DNA of 64,000 bases from Bacillota bacterium (GCA_023443515.1 JAEZUC010000147.1:28670-92669), one strand, 5' to 3'. Shown: positions 42,928-51,720, counted from the first letter of the stretch. A program made the numbers and translations. Notes: generated from the letters alone by a model not told the origin.

Positions 42928-43689
42928 TTATGCTATTTCTGAAACGAAGAGCTCTATAATTCCGCGGGTAAAGTGGGAGGCTGCTTTTTCAATAAACTCA
43001 GGGAAGTTTATATTGGCGTGCTCATCCGCTTTATCAGAAATGACACGGAATATAATATAATCAACACCATGTTCGTAACAAACCTGTGCTACGGCTGCGC
43101 CTTCCATTTCAATGCACTTGAGATTCTCTATTTCCTGAGAAAGGCTTAAGACTTTATTGCTGTCTGCAACAAACTGGTCTCCGCTTGCCACTGTACCTGT
43201 TACAATATTAGGAATAGAAATGCTAAATTCTTTTAGGGTACTTTCATCTACATCGGATTTCAAACAATTAGATACATAAAACTCAGCAGATTTTTTACCC
43301 AGGGATACCATGTGAGCAGGAGCAATAAAAGTCCCTACTCCCAAAAGGGGTATTTCAAACTTGCTGAATCCCGGCAAGGAGCTGGCATCCATGTCATGCT
43401 GAACCAGCTTGTCCGCAACTATAATATCTCCTATTTTTAGGTTCTTGTCAGCCCCTCCGGCAACGCCTGTAAAAAGAACAATATCTACTTTAAAGGTTTC
43501 TATAAGGGTAGTAACTGTTGAACCCGCCGCAACCTTGCCACATTTAGAGAATACCAAAACAACATCTTTACCAAATAGTTTGCCGATATAATATTCACGC
43601 ATGGCAATAGTTTTTGTTTCATTTATTAACATGCTCTCTGCCAATAGCTTTATTTCCTGTTCCATAGCTCCTATTATTCCTATAAGCAT
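42928..43689 (-). CDS. mtnN: 5'-methylthioadenosine/S-adenosylhomocysteine nucleosidase
   Basis: A 253-residue nucleosidase cleaving methylthioadenosine and S-adenosylhomocysteine. Visible signatures are IGIIGAMEQEIKLL, LFTGVAGGADKNLKIGDIIVADK, TGTVASGDQFV and IEMEGAAVAQVCYEHGVDYIIFRVISDKAD with the catalytic Glu and Asp. Length is slightly over the usual 230, from insertions in the middle. GAGGGGG lies upstream of the ATG. Repeat copy A ends about 13 bp from its stop. Monocistronic. Confidence 0.93.
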   Translation of the reverse strand: MLIGIIGAMEQEIKLLAESMLINETKTIAMREYYIGKLFGKDVVLVFSKCGKVAAGSTVTTLIETFKVDIVLFTGVAGGADKNLKIGDIIVADKLVQHDMDASSLPGFSKFEIPLLGVGTFIAPAHMVSLGKKSAEFYVSNCLKSDVDESTLKEFSISIPNIVTGTVASGDQFVADSNKVLSLSQEIENLKCIEMEGAAVAQVCYEHGVDYIIFRVISDKADEHANINFPEFIEKAASHFTRGIIELFVSEIA

Positions 43690-43709
43690 AAATAATCCCC
43701 CTCTTTATA

Positions 43710-43750
43710 AATTTAAAAGGCCTGCAGGCACAAATTGCCTACAGACCTAT
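43710..43750 (-). terminator. terminator after the ferredoxin gene
   Basis: On the minus strand, GGTCTGTAGGC (43747-43737) pairs with GCCTGCAGGCC (43729-43719) with two G-T pairs, followed by TTTTAAATTT. Confidence 0.7.
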
Positions 43751-43793
43751 TATAATGGAAATAATGCTCAATTTAAACTACTAATTCCATAAA

Positions 43794-44525
43794 TTAACTT
43801 TGGCGTACTTCACCGTCTGTGCCTATTGTTACAATACTCCAGGGCAGCATTTTCCCTGAATTAATTAAGGCAGTTTTAACAGCATTTACAATGCCTCCGC
43901 AACAAGGTACTTCCATTCTTAGAACTTTAACGCTGTTAATATTATTGTTTGCTATTATGGCGGTAAGTTTCTCAGAGTAATCACCTTCATCCAGTTTTGG
44001 ACAACCTATAAGAGTAATCCTGTTTTTCATAAAATCCCGGTGAATGTTTGCGTATGCGAATGCTGTACAATCCGCTGCAATCAGCAGGTCGCAGTTGTCA
44101 AAGTATGGTGCGTTTACCGGAACCAGCTTTATTTGACAGGGCCATTGCATAAGCTCTGATACCGCAGGAGTAGCTGTCGCAGTTGTTGCAGGTTCTGCTG
44201 CCGGAGCTTTTTTTATTGCCATTGCTCTTGAGCCGGGACATCCTCCATGCATATGATGCTGTTGTTGGAAACTCTGTGCAGTAGCTTTCTTTTCCATATT
44301 CTTTTTTACAAGTTCTTCATCAAAGGCAGCAGCTTCACGTTCCTCAATAGTTATTGCATTGGTAGGACATTCCGGCAGGCAATTCCCAAGTCCATCGCAG
44401 TAGCTGTCGGATATAAGCTTTGCTTTGCCGTTTTCCATAACGAGGGCACCTTCATGGCAGGCTGTTACACATAATCCGCACCCATTACATTTTTCTTCAT
44501 CTATTCTGATAATATTCCTTTTCAT
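43794..44525 (-). CDS. ferredoxin-type 4Fe-4S protein with C-terminal Cys-rich domain
   Basis: A 243-residue iron-sulfur protein. The N-terminal two-cluster ferredoxin motif is CNGCGLCVTACHEG (about 13-26) plus CDGLGNCLPECPTNA (about 43-57). A His/Gln/Met-rich linker follows (about 85-95, with QQQHHMHGGCPG). The C-terminal part, about 125-243, has DLLIAADCTAFAYANIHRDF and EVPCCGGIVNAVKTAL. The role is not clear; it could be an electron carrier or a redox sensor accessory. It is divergent from a Crp/Fnr regulator 105 bp away, which probably controls it. AAAGGAGA precedes the ATG. Confidence 0.8.
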   Translation of the reverse strand: MKRNIIRIDEEKCNGCGLCVTACHEGALVMENGKAKLISDSYCDGLGNCLPECPTNAITIEEREAAAFDEELVKKNMEKKATAQSFQQQHHMHGGCPGSRAMAIKKAPAAEPATTATATPAVSELMQWPCQIKLVPVNAPYFDNCDLLIAADCTAFAYANIHRDFMKNRITLIGCPKLDEGDYSEKLTAIIANNNINSVKVLRMEVPCCGGIVNAVKTALINSGKMLPWSIVTIGTDGEVRQS

Positions 44526-44592
44526 AAAAAAGTCTCCTTTATATTTTATTTGTTTGTTTTCTCGTTTAAATGATTATGTAATGATTATAAGG

Positions 44593-44625
44593 TATAATAA
44601 TAATTAAATCGGTATCTACAGATAC
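44593..44625 (+). promoter_or_regulatory. crp-family promoter and palindromic operator
   Basis: TATAAT at 44593-44598 serves the regulator gene. A perfect 14-bp palindrome, GTATCTACAGATAC at 44612-44625, lies downstream of the -10 and 18 bp before the start codon. It is a good candidate operator for autorepression by the Crp/Fnr-family protein. Confidence 0.55.
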
Positions 44626-44642
44626 AAAAAATGGAGGGCACT

Positions 44643-45356
44643 ATGCAAGTAAGCGGGGCTGAAATTAAAAAGATAACAGGAGTTCTTTTGAATTGTGAAC
44701 TATTTGAAAGCTTTGACAGTACGCAAATTATATCAATTCTTGAGTGCTTTAACCCTAAGCTTTACGGCTATAACAAGGGTGATTATATTGTAATGTCGGG
44801 GGACAGGTACCATGGAATGGGAATACTTGTGGAGGGCAACGGAGTCGTAACAAAGGAAAATGCGGCGGGGAACCGTGTAATGATGAATCTCATTAAACCC
44901 GGAAGCGTTTTTGGGGAGGTAATTGCATTTTCAGGGACAGAGAAATGGCCTTCAAGTGTTCAGGCTCAAACAAATTGCAGGGTTATGTTTATTGAGAATG
45001 AAATGATATTGAATCAATGCAGCGATGCCTGCAACCACCACTCACAGCTTATAAGAAATCTCTTGAAAAGTGTATCTACAAGAGCAATTATGCTTAACAG
45101 AAGAGTAGAGTACCTCGCAATGAAAGGAATTAACTCGAAAATTGCATGTTTTTTGCTTGAACATATGGGAAAGGCTGGTAGCAATACTTTCCGGCTTCCC
45201 GTAAACAGAAATGAAATGGCCGAATTTCTGAATATATCAAGGCCATCCATGTCAAGGGAGATGGGGATAATGCGGGATATGGGTATTATTGAATTTCAAA
45301 AGGAGGCTTTTAAGATTATTGATGTGGCAAAATTAAAAAGTATGATTGAAGAATAA
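44643..45356 (+). CDS. Crp/Fnr-family transcriptional regulator
   Basis: A 237-residue regulator with an N-terminal cyclic-nucleotide-binding-like jelly roll (about 20-140, with GNGVVTKENAAGNRVMMNLIKPGSVFGEV) and a C-terminal winged helix. The recognition helix region reads RNEMAEFLNISRPSMSREM. No N-terminal Fnr-type Cys cluster is seen, so ligand is unknown. Start is ATG 44643 with GGAGG at 44633-44637; the ATG at 44631 overlaps that site. It is divergent from the ferredoxin gene at 43794. Confidence 0.88.
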   Translation: MQVSGAEIKKITGVLLNCELFESFDSTQIISILECFNPKLYGYNKGDYIVMSGDRYHGMGILVEGNGVVTKENAAGNRVMMNLIKPGSVFGEVIAFSGTEKWPSSVQAQTNCRVMFIENEMILNQCSDACNHHSQLIRNLLKSVSTRAIMLNRRVEYLAMKGINSKIACFLLEHMGKAGSNTFRLPVNRNEMAEFLNISRPSMSREMGIMRDMGIIEFQKEAFKIIDVAKLKSMIEE

Positions 45357-45380
45357 TTTTTATGTGGAAGATATTGAATT

Positions 45381-45425
45381 AATAATATGAATATGATATC
45401 ATTTAGATATCATATTCATATTATT
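45381..45425. repeat. 20-bp perfect inverted repeat (possible terminator or operator)
   Basis: 45381-45400 and 45406-45425 are perfect inverted repeats around the 5-nt loop ATTTA, entirely A/T-rich apart from a few G and C. A T-rich tract follows. It may terminate the crp-family gene or be an operator for the SPFH gene 25 bp further on. Confidence 0.75.
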
Positions 45426-45449
45426 TTATTTGTTGGAGGGTTGATAATT

Positions 45450-46319
45450 ATGCAAGAGATTAAAGGAAAAACTGCTTCGGGAGGCCTAATCCTTCTGATG
45501 TCCTTTCTAATTCTTATTTTAAGCGTAGTGACTTTTGGGGTAGGTGTATATAAAGAAGCTGATGTTTTAATTGCATTGGGACTTGTACTATTTATAGGAT
45601 TTATATTTATACTTCCGGGATTTTTTACTATACAGCCGAATCAAGCTATGGTTATGATTCTTTTCGGAAAGTATATCGGGACTATAAAAAATGAAGGCTG
45701 GCACTGGGCCAATCCTTTCTATTCAAAGAAAAAGATTTCATTGAGGTCAAGAAATATAAACGGCGAAAAAATAAAGGTTAACGATGAAATGGGTAATCCT
45801 ATTGAAATAGCAGCCGTAATCGTATGGAGAGTTGAAAACACAGCCGAGGCAATATTTGATGTAGACAATTATGTTGACTACGTAAATGTCCAGAGCGAAT
45901 CCGCTTTAAGGCATTTGGCTGGAATGTATCCTTATGACAATACTGAGGATACACATACAATTTCTTTAAGAGGAAGTACCGATGAGGTTGCAGAAGCACT
46001 TAAAAACGAACTTCAGCAAAGGCTTGGAAAAGCGGGAGTAGTTGTTGAAGAAGCTAGATTGTCTCATTTGGCGTATGCACCTGAAATAGCTGCAGCAATG
46101 CTTCAAAGACAGCAGGCAGCTGCCATAATTGCAGCAAGACAGAAAATAGTTGAGGGTGCTGTTGGAATGGTTCAGATGGCGCTTAACAAGCTCAGTGAAA
46201 ATGAAATAGTAGAGCTTGACGAGGAAAGAAAGGCTGCAATGGTAAGCAACTTATTGGTGGTTTTATGTGGTGAGAAAAATACGCAGCCGGTTATTAACAC
46301 TGGAACCTTGCATAACTAA
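45450..46319 (+). CDS. SPFH/Band 7 family membrane protein
   Basis: A 289-residue slipin/flotillin-like protein. Two hydrophobic N-terminal segments (about 12-33 and 40-60) precede the SPFH domain. Its conserved signs are GWHWANPFYSKKKISLRSRNI, VDYVNVQSESALRHLAGMYPYD and a helical tail with EEARLSHLAYAPEIAAAMLQRQQAAAIIAAR. It probably organises a membrane microdomain with partners. Start ATG 45450 has GGAGGG upstream. An Arc-like DNA-binding protein follows 17 bp later, an odd pairing. Confidence 0.88.
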   Translation: MQEIKGKTASGGLILLMSFLILILSVVTFGVGVYKEADVLIALGLVLFIGFIFILPGFFTIQPNQAMVMILFGKYIGTIKNEGWHWANPFYSKKKISLRSRNINGEKIKVNDEMGNPIEIAAVIVWRVENTAEAIFDVDNYVDYVNVQSESALRHLAGMYPYDNTEDTHTISLRGSTDEVAEALKNELQQRLGKAGVVVEEARLSHLAYAPEIAAAMLQRQQAAAIIAARQKIVEGAVGMVQMALNKLSENEIVELDEERKAAMVSNLLVVLCGEKNTQPVINTGTLHN

Positions 46320-46336
46320 AAAAAGGCGATGGTATT

Positions 46337-46525
46337 ATGGCGGAAAAAAAGACACTTTTACTTAGACTTAGTCCCAAAATGTGGGAAGAAATATCGAATT
46401 GGGCTGAGGATGAATTCCGTTCTGTAAATGGTCAGATAGAGTATCTGATCAGTGAAGCACTTCGTAAACGGAAAAAATCAGCTCAAAAAATTGATTCCGG
46501 CAAGGAAGAAGACACGGCATATTAA
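46337..46525 (+). CDS. small Arc/MetJ-like DNA-binding protein
   Basis: A 62-residue ribbon-helix-helix type protein. The first ten residues form the beta ribbon (KKTLLLRLSPKMWEEI), then two helices (NWAEDEFRSVNGQIEYLIS). Such proteins often regulate their own operon or belong to antitoxin/coregulator families. It follows the SPFH gene by 17 bp, and its last codons overlap the left arm of a hairpin at 46504-46543. No toxin gene follows. Confidence in the fold is moderate. Confidence 0.7.
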   Translation: MAEKKTLLLRLSPKMWEEISNWAEDEFRSVNGQIEYLISEALRKRKKSAQKIDSGKEEDTAY

Positions 46526-46543
46526 AATGCCGGGTCTTCTTCC
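46504..46543 (+). terminator. long stem-loop after the Arc-like gene
   Basis: GGAAGAAGACACGGCAT (46504-46520) pairs with ATGCCGGGTCTTCTTCC (46527-46543), one mismatch, loop ATTAAA. The tail is only TGTTTAG, so termination strength is uncertain. Confidence 0.6.
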
Positions 46544-46663
46544 TGTTTAGAATTTCTTTGATAAACTTATACATTTCTTAATAAATAGTTAAATATTTTA
46601 TGCTATAATGTAGATTATATTGTAGCAAACTAATAACAATATATTTATGAAAGGGCGTTATAT

Positions 46664-47278
46664 TTGAACAAAGGCATGAAAGTAGGTATTTGTGGAGGAA
46701 CCTTTGATCCTGTGCACCTGGGGCATTTGACAGTTGCCGAGATGGTCAGATGCGAATTTGGACTTGATAAGATATTATTTATACCATCAGGTAAACCGCC
46801 TCACAAAAACCTTGATTCAGTAACTGACCCTATTCATAGATTAAAAATGGTACAGTGCGCAGTCAGTACCAACCCGAACTTTGAAGCGGTTTCTATTGAG
46901 GTTGAACGCGGGGGATACACGTATACAGTTGATACTCTGAACCAATTGCATGAACTTTATCCTGAGGGAACCGAGTTTTACTATATAATTGGTGCAGATG
47001 TAGTAATGGATCTTCTGAAGTGGAAAAAGGCAGAGGAAGTTTTTACACTAACAAGTTTTATAGCACTAATGAGGCCCGGATTCCAGGACGAAGAATTCAA
47101 GACCCGTATAAATTATTTACAGAGTAAATATGGAGTAGATATCATAGGATTTGAAGCACCGCTGATTGAGATATCATCAACCTTTATAAGAGATAGAGTA
47201 AAATGTGGGAAATCTGTTAAATATTTTGTAACTGAGCCTGTTGAGATGTATATAAAGGAAAATAAACTGTATATTTAA
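46664..47278 (+). CDS. nadD: nicotinate-nucleotide adenylyltransferase
   Basis: A 204-residue enzyme forming deamido-NAD from nicotinate mononucleotide and ATP. The HxGH nucleotidyl-transferase motif is GGTFDPVHLGHL, and the second signature is ISSTFIRDRV near the C terminus. The start is TTG 46664 with GAAAGGG upstream; ATG 46676 is an alternative. The promoter is an extended TGC-TATAAT at 46604. First gene of nadD-yqeK-LytR_C-rsfS, a standard Firmicutes order. Confidence 0.93.
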   Translation: MNKGMKVGICGGTFDPVHLGHLTVAEMVRCEFGLDKILFIPSGKPPHKNLDSVTDPIHRLKMVQCAVSTNPNFEAVSIEVERGGYTYTVDTLNQLHELYPEGTEFYYIIGADVVMDLLKWKKAEEVFTLTSFIALMRPGFQDEEFKTRINYLQSKYGVDIIGFEAPLIEISSTFIRDRVKCGKSVKYFVTEPVEMYIKENKLYI

Positions 47279-47289
47279 GAGGATGGAAA

Positions 47290-47901
47290 ATGAATTTTAG
47301 TGAAATGGATATACTGCTGAAAAAGTCCCTTAAACCGGGAAGGTACATTCATTCTGTTAATACTATGAAAGTTGCTGTAGAGCTGGCTGAACATTATGGT
47401 GAGGATGTAGAAAAAGCTAAAGTTGCGGGATTTTTGCATGATTGTGCAAAGAACCTTCAGGATAACGAAACAAAGAGGTATTGTCTAGAAAACAATATAG
47501 AACTAAACCCTGTTGAGGAACATCAATTATTCCTAATGCATGGAGCAGTAGGGGCTGTACTGGCAAGACAAAAATATGGTGTTGAAGACCCGGTGGTACT
47601 AAATGCTATAAAGTATCATACTACCGGCTTTGCCGGAATGAGTAAAATGGATAAAATAATATTTCTGGCTGATTACATTGAGCCGGGAAGAACCCATGGT
47701 GATGTACTAGAGGCACGAAGTTTTGCATTTGTAGATTTGGATCGTGCTTTGATAAGTGCTTTCAACAGTGTGATAAAATATGTTATTAGCCAGAATGGCT
47801 TAATTCATCCATTTACTATCGAGGCTAGAAACTGTATATTATTAATGACACAAAAAAACGAGGAAACTAGTTTTGGAGATAAAAAATGGGGAAATTTATA
47901 A
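47290..47901 (+). CDS. yqeK: HD-domain hydrolase YqeK
   Basis: A 203-residue HD-superfamily hydrolase; this family contains symmetrical diadenosine tetraphosphatases (Ap4A to 2 ADP). Metal-binding His and HD appear in RYIHSVNTMKVAVELA and FLHDCAKNLQ, a later conserved HGAVGAVLA, KYHTTGFAGMSKMDKIIFLADYIEP follows. It lies directly after nadD. The end overlaps the LytR_C gene by 16 nt. Length is normal. Confidence 0.9.
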   Translation: MNFSEMDILLKKSLKPGRYIHSVNTMKVAVELAEHYGEDVEKAKVAGFLHDCAKNLQDNETKRYCLENNIELNPVEEHQLFLMHGAVGAVLARQKYGVEDPVVLNAIKYHTTGFAGMSKMDKIIFLADYIEPGRTHGDVLEARSFAFVDLDRALISAFNSVIKYVISQNGLIHPFTIEARNCILLMTQKNEETSFGDKKWGNL

Positions 47902-48389
47902 AATTTGTATTTTACGCAGTAGGAACATTTTTACTACTGTTTTCATCAATTATAGTAGGGGCTAATTTTTATAAAGATTCAGGTGTTTTCGATAAAAAGG
48001 TTGTTGAAGTAAAAAAGCAACCCGTTAAGCCTTCACCTTCATCAAAAACACCCGGAAAGATAATAGTGGATAGCAAACCTGTTGAGGGTTCCGCTAAAGA
48101 TACAGCAGGAAGTACAAAGAAGAGTGGTAAGACTACTGTCCAGGTAGTTAACTGTACCGGTAAAAATGGCCTTGCCGGAGAGGTTAAGACCATGCTTGAG
48201 GGACAGGGCTTTGAGGCAAGTGCCGAAACAGGCAAAATTCAAAGTGCTTCTCAAATAATTGTTCGCAAAGAAGGCATTAAGTCAGGCACAATCAGTAACA
48301 TGTTGAAAATATCAAAGGTCACCCAGGAGATTCAAGCAGAACCTTATTTTGATATTACAATAATACTAGGAAATGATTATAATCCTTAA
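47886..48389 (+). CDS. LytR_C-domain membrane-anchored protein
   Basis: A 167-residue protein with one N-terminal membrane segment (about 4-26, FIKFVFYAVGTFLLLFSSIIVG), a Lys/Pro/Ser-rich linker and a LytR_C domain (about 80-165) starting at GKTTVQVVNCTGKNGLAGEVKTML. LytR_C occurs in cell-envelope proteins, but here the LCP catalytic domain is missing. GGAG lies 8 nt upstream of the ATG. It is located inside the nadD operon between yqeK and rsfS, a frequent clostridial arrangement. Confidence 0.82.
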   Translation: MGKFIKFVFYAVGTFLLLFSSIIVGANFYKDSGVFDKKVVEVKKQPVKPSPSSKTPGKIIVDSKPVEGSAKDTAGSTKKSGKTTVQVVNCTGKNGLAGEVKTMLEGQGFEASAETGKIQSASQIIVRKEGIKSGTISNMLKISKVTQEIQAEPYFDITIILGNDYNP

Positions 48390-48421
48390 TATAAAACAAT
48401 CAGAAGATGAGGTGCAAAATA

Positions 48422-48763
48422 TTGGATTCAAAAACATTGGTAGACAAAATCGTTGTGGCTATGGAAGATAAGAAGGCAAAGGATATAAGTATAATTGACA
48501 TTCATGATATTACTATTATTGCAGATTATTTTGTTATTTGCAGTGGTACATCCTCCACACATATAAAAGCAATAGCTGATGAAGTTGATTTCAAACTGGC
48601 AGAAATGGGGTTGGAGGCACATCACAAGGAAGGTTATGATTCTGCAAAATGGATACTACTTGACTATGCTGATGTTGTGATTCATGTTTTCCATCAGGAA
48701 GACAGAGGGTTTTACAATTTGGAAAGGTTATGGTCTGACGGAGAAATGACCAGCATAAGATAA
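48422..48763 (+). CDS. rsfS: ribosome silencing factor RsfS
   Basis: A 113-residue Iojap-family protein that binds L14 and blocks subunit joining, saving energy in starvation. Typical text is KKAKDISIIDIHDITIIADYFVICSGTSSTHIKAIADEV and EGYDSAKWILLDYADVVIHVFHQEDRGFYNLERLW. The start is TTG 48422, with GAGGTG at 48409-48414; the ATG at 48407 lies on the other side of that site. Last gene of the nadD operon; a hairpin GAAAAGC/GCTTTTC with a T-rich tail follows at 48852. Confidence 0.94.
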   Translation: MDSKTLVDKIVVAMEDKKAKDISIIDIHDITIIADYFVICSGTSSTHIKAIADEVDFKLAEMGLEAHHKEGYDSAKWILLDYADVVIHVFHQEDRGFYNLERLWSDGEMTSIR

Positions 48764-48851
48764 AAGACCGTCGCTTGTTTTTCCTATTGAATAGTTATCA
48801 AATGTTCGAGGAATATATTGAACATTGTAATAAGATATGCTTTAATATATT

Positions 48852-48883
48852 GAGAAAAGCATTTATCAGGCTTTTCTTATTTT
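48852..48883 (+). terminator. terminator after rsfS
   Basis: GAGAAAAGC pairs with GCTTTTCTT around ATTTATCAG, then TATTTTG. The rest of 48764-48976 shows no supported gene. Confidence 0.65.
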
Positions 48884-48976
48884 GTGCTGTTTTCGAGAAG
48901 TAATTATAACATTAAAATTCAATATATATAATAAAAGGATAGGATATTTATTATTCTGCCTGGAAACGGAGATAAA

Positions 48977-50593
48977 ATGATTAGTGCAAACGGTGTCTCT
49001 CTAAGGTATGGGGGACGTGCTTTATTTGAAAATGTAAACATTAAATTTACCCAGGGAAATTGCTACGGATTGATAGGTGCAAACGGCGCCGGAAAATCAA
49101 CCTTTTTAAAGATTCTTTCAGGTGAAATTGAACCTAATAAGGGTGATATTTCAATTTCTCCCGGGGAGAGAATGGCTGTTTTGAAACAGGATCATTACGC
49201 ATACGATGAATTTGAAGTTATTAAAACAGTAATGATGGGCCACAAGCGATTGATTGAAATTATGGATGAAAAAGAAGTTCTTTACGCCAAATCTGATTTT
49301 ACAGAGGAAGAAGGAATAAGGCTTTCTGAATTAGAAGGAGAATTTGCGGAGCTGAACGGATGGGAAGCAGAATCAGACGCTGCAACGTTACTAAACGGAT
49401 TAAATATAACAGAAGAGTACCACTACAAGCTCATGAAGGATCTTGACGGTAATCAGAAGGTTAGAGTTCTTTTGGCCCAGGCTCTTTTTGGAAATCCCGA
49501 TATCCTGTTACTGGACGAGCCTACAAACCATCTTGATGTAGCGTCTATTACATGGCTTGAAAACTTCCTGGCCAATTTTGAGAATATAGTTATTGTAGTA
49601 TCCCATGACAGACACTTTTTGAATCAGGTGTGTACACATATTGCTGATATCGACTTTGGTAAGATACAGCTTTACGTAGGAAACTATGATTTTTGGTACC
49701 AATCAAGCCAGCTGGCTCTTCAGCAGGCAAAGGATGCAAACAAAAAAACTGAAGCAAGAATAAAAGAATTACAGGAGTTTATTCAAAGGTTTAGTGCAAA
49801 TGCTTCTAAGTCAAAACAGGCTACTTCACGTAAAAAGCTGTTGGATAAACTTACACTTGAGGATATAAAACCTTCATCAAGGAAATATCCATTCGTGGAT
49901 TTCAAACCTGAGAGAGAAGCCGGAAATGATTTGCTCATGGTTAACGGACTTTCAAAGGAGATTGAAGGTGAAAAGCTTCTTAACGACTTTAACCTCATAG
50001 TAAATAAAGGTGACAAGATAGCGTTTGTAGGAACATACGGAAATGCAAAAACTACATTGTTCAAAATTCTTATGGGTGAGATGGAACCTGACAGTGGTGA
50101 TTTCAAATGGGGTATAACTACGTCACAGGCGTATTTTCCAACGGACAACTCTGAATTCTTTGACGGTGTTGATTTGAATTTGGTTGAATGGTTGAGACAG
50201 TTCTCAAAGGATCAGACAGAGACCTTCTTGAGAGGATGGCTTGGAAGGATGTTATTCTCAGGTGAAGAAGCCTTGAAAAAAGCTTCGGTTCTGTCGGGGG
50301 GAGAGAAGGTTCGTTGTATGCTGTCAAAGATGATGCTTTCAGGTGCAAATGTGCTGGTACTTGATGAGCCTACCAACCATCTGGATTTGGAATCTATCAC
50401 TGCTTTAAATAACGGTCTGATCAACTATAAGGGAACAATTCTCTTTACTTCTCATGACCATGAGTTTGTTCAGACAATAGCAAATAGAATAATTGAGATA
50501 ACACCTAAAGGAATTATTGACAGGCAAATGACATATGATGAATATCTTGAAAATGAAGATATAGCCGCATTAAGAAAAGAAATGTGGTCTTAA
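48977..50593 (+). CDS. ABC-F family ATPase (YkpA/YbiT-like)
   Basis: A 538-residue cytoplasmic ATPase with two ABC domains and no membrane segments; ABC-F proteins act on the ribosome, some giving antibiotic resistance. Domain 1 has Walker A GANGAGKST and Walker B LLLDEPTNHLD; its signature reads DGNQK. Domain 2 has LSGGEKVRCM and LVLDEPTNHLD, but its Walker A reads GTYGNAKTT, with Ala where Gly is usual. A linker of about 80 residues contains the P-site motif region. It stands alone. Housekeeping YkpA-like function is more likely than resistance. Confidence 0.88.
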   Translation: MISANGVSLRYGGRALFENVNIKFTQGNCYGLIGANGAGKSTFLKILSGEIEPNKGDISISPGERMAVLKQDHYAYDEFEVIKTVMMGHKRLIEIMDEKEVLYAKSDFTEEEGIRLSELEGEFAELNGWEAESDAATLLNGLNITEEYHYKLMKDLDGNQKVRVLLAQALFGNPDILLLDEPTNHLDVASITWLENFLANFENIVIVVSHDRHFLNQVCTHIADIDFGKIQLYVGNYDFWYQSSQLALQQAKDANKKTEARIKELQEFIQRFSANASKSKQATSRKKLLDKLTLEDIKPSSRKYPFVDFKPEREAGNDLLMVNGLSKEIEGEKLLNDFNLIVNKGDKIAFVGTYGNAKTTLFKILMGEMEPDSGDFKWGITTSQAYFPTDNSEFFDGVDLNLVEWLRQFSKDQTETFLRGWLGRMLFSGEEALKKASVLSGGEKVRCMLSKMMLSGANVLVLDEPTNHLDLESITALNNGLINYKGTILFTSHDHEFVQTIANRIIEITPKGIIDRQMTYDEYLENEDIAALRKEMWS

Positions 50594-50604
50594 TATATTG
50601 ACAT

Positions 50605-50650
50605 AAAATACCCAAGGGAGCTAATAACATCCTTGGGTATTTTATTTTTG
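50605..50650 (+). terminator. terminator after the ABC-F gene
   Basis: AAATACCCAAGG (50606-50617) pairs with CCTTGGGTATTT (50631-50642), followed by TATTTTT. Confidence 0.8.
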
Positions 50651-50736
50651 CGGAATACATTTTTAGACTATTATGTATTGTATTGTAAAAAATATCAAGT
50701 ATAATCAAAATAAAACATAAGTGAATGGGTGAGGGT

Positions 50737-51720
50737 ATGAGATACACAAAGGACATACAGCCATATAATAAATTTTGGGGGAACTGTATCGTAAATATGT
50801 TTCTCTCAATATTAACCAAAGTTGATTGTAGCTATGATCCTCTGGCATACCTGAATTATTATGAGTATACCTATTATCCGGATAATGTTTTTCATCTGGA
50901 CTACACTCAGGAATACTACAATTTTTTTGCTAAAAACATCTTTAAATATGAACCATATTATTTTAAAAATAAAGAAAATTTTCTTCAAGAATTTAAAGAT
51001 ATTCTCATGAATAATCCGTATGTAACTCTCAACGTTGATTTATATAATTGGAACAAATTCTCATATTATTATAATAAAATTCATACATCACATTTTGCCT
51101 TTGTTATGGGTTTTGATGAAGAAAAGGATGTATTTTATGCATTTGAAGATGATGTAAACTTATTTTATGATATAAGAGAAATCCCTACAAATGAAGTAAT
51201 TCAAGCTTTTAACTCATCACATAAACAAATTAAGACAGATTACAGAATTCTTTCCTTTAAAAATGATTTTATTCCTCCCTACGAAATAGACATAAAACAG
51301 TTTATAAAATGTACAGAGCAACTGATTTACAATTTGGATATGCTTATTGAAAAGCAGGAAGTTGTAAACAAAAAAATGATAAATGAGGATACATCTAAAA
51401 TTCATCACTACAATTATGAGTTTTCCAAGATATCAAACAGGTTAAAAGGGAACAAGCTTTTACTTTGTATGCTGAAAGAGAAGGGACTATTGAATGAAAG
51501 CCTGACCCATGAATTAAATGAAGTTTTGGATGAGTCATGTATCACATGGAAAAATCTTCAGGGGATATACCTTAAACATTGTCTTAGAAATAACTTTGCT
51601 GAACTTGATAATATAGAGGAAAAAATTTCGGAAGCCTTTATGACTGAAAAAGAAGTGTGGGAAAAAGTTATTGAAAATATTAATAGGGGTTGTTGCAAAA
51701 CAGAAAGTTTTTTATTTTAA
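50737..51720 (+). CDS. BtrH-like / cysteine-peptidase-like protein, C terminus supplied by repeat copy B
   Basis: A 327-residue protein. A Cys in FWGNCIVNMFLS and a His in TSHFAFVMGFDEEKDVFYAFED fit the BtrH_N (butirosin biosynthesis H) or C39-like peptidase fold, an acyl-transfer or cleavage role. C-terminal helices (about 200-310) look like a separate domain. The last 10-11 residues (about 317-327) and the stop lie inside the inverted repeat that begins at 51686, so the gene ends in mobile-type DNA. ATG 50737 is used, with GAGGG beside it; ATG 50725 is an alternative. A divergent-family acyl-CoA ligase lies 292 bp downstream. No biosynthetic cluster is evident. Confidence 0.55.
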   Translation: MRYTKDIQPYNKFWGNCIVNMFLSILTKVDCSYDPLAYLNYYEYTYYPDNVFHLDYTQEYYNFFAKNIFKYEPYYFKNKENFLQEFKDILMNNPYVTLNVDLYNWNKFSYYYNKIHTSHFAFVMGFDEEKDVFYAFEDDVNLFYDIREIPTNEVIQAFNSSHKQIKTDYRILSFKNDFIPPYEIDIKQFIKCTEQLIYNLDMLIEKQEVVNKKMINEDTSKIHHYNYEFSKISNRLKGNKLLLCMLKEKGLLNESLTHELNEVLDESCITWKNLQGIYLKHCLRNNFAELDNIEEKISEAFMTEKEVWEKVIENINRGCCKTESFLF

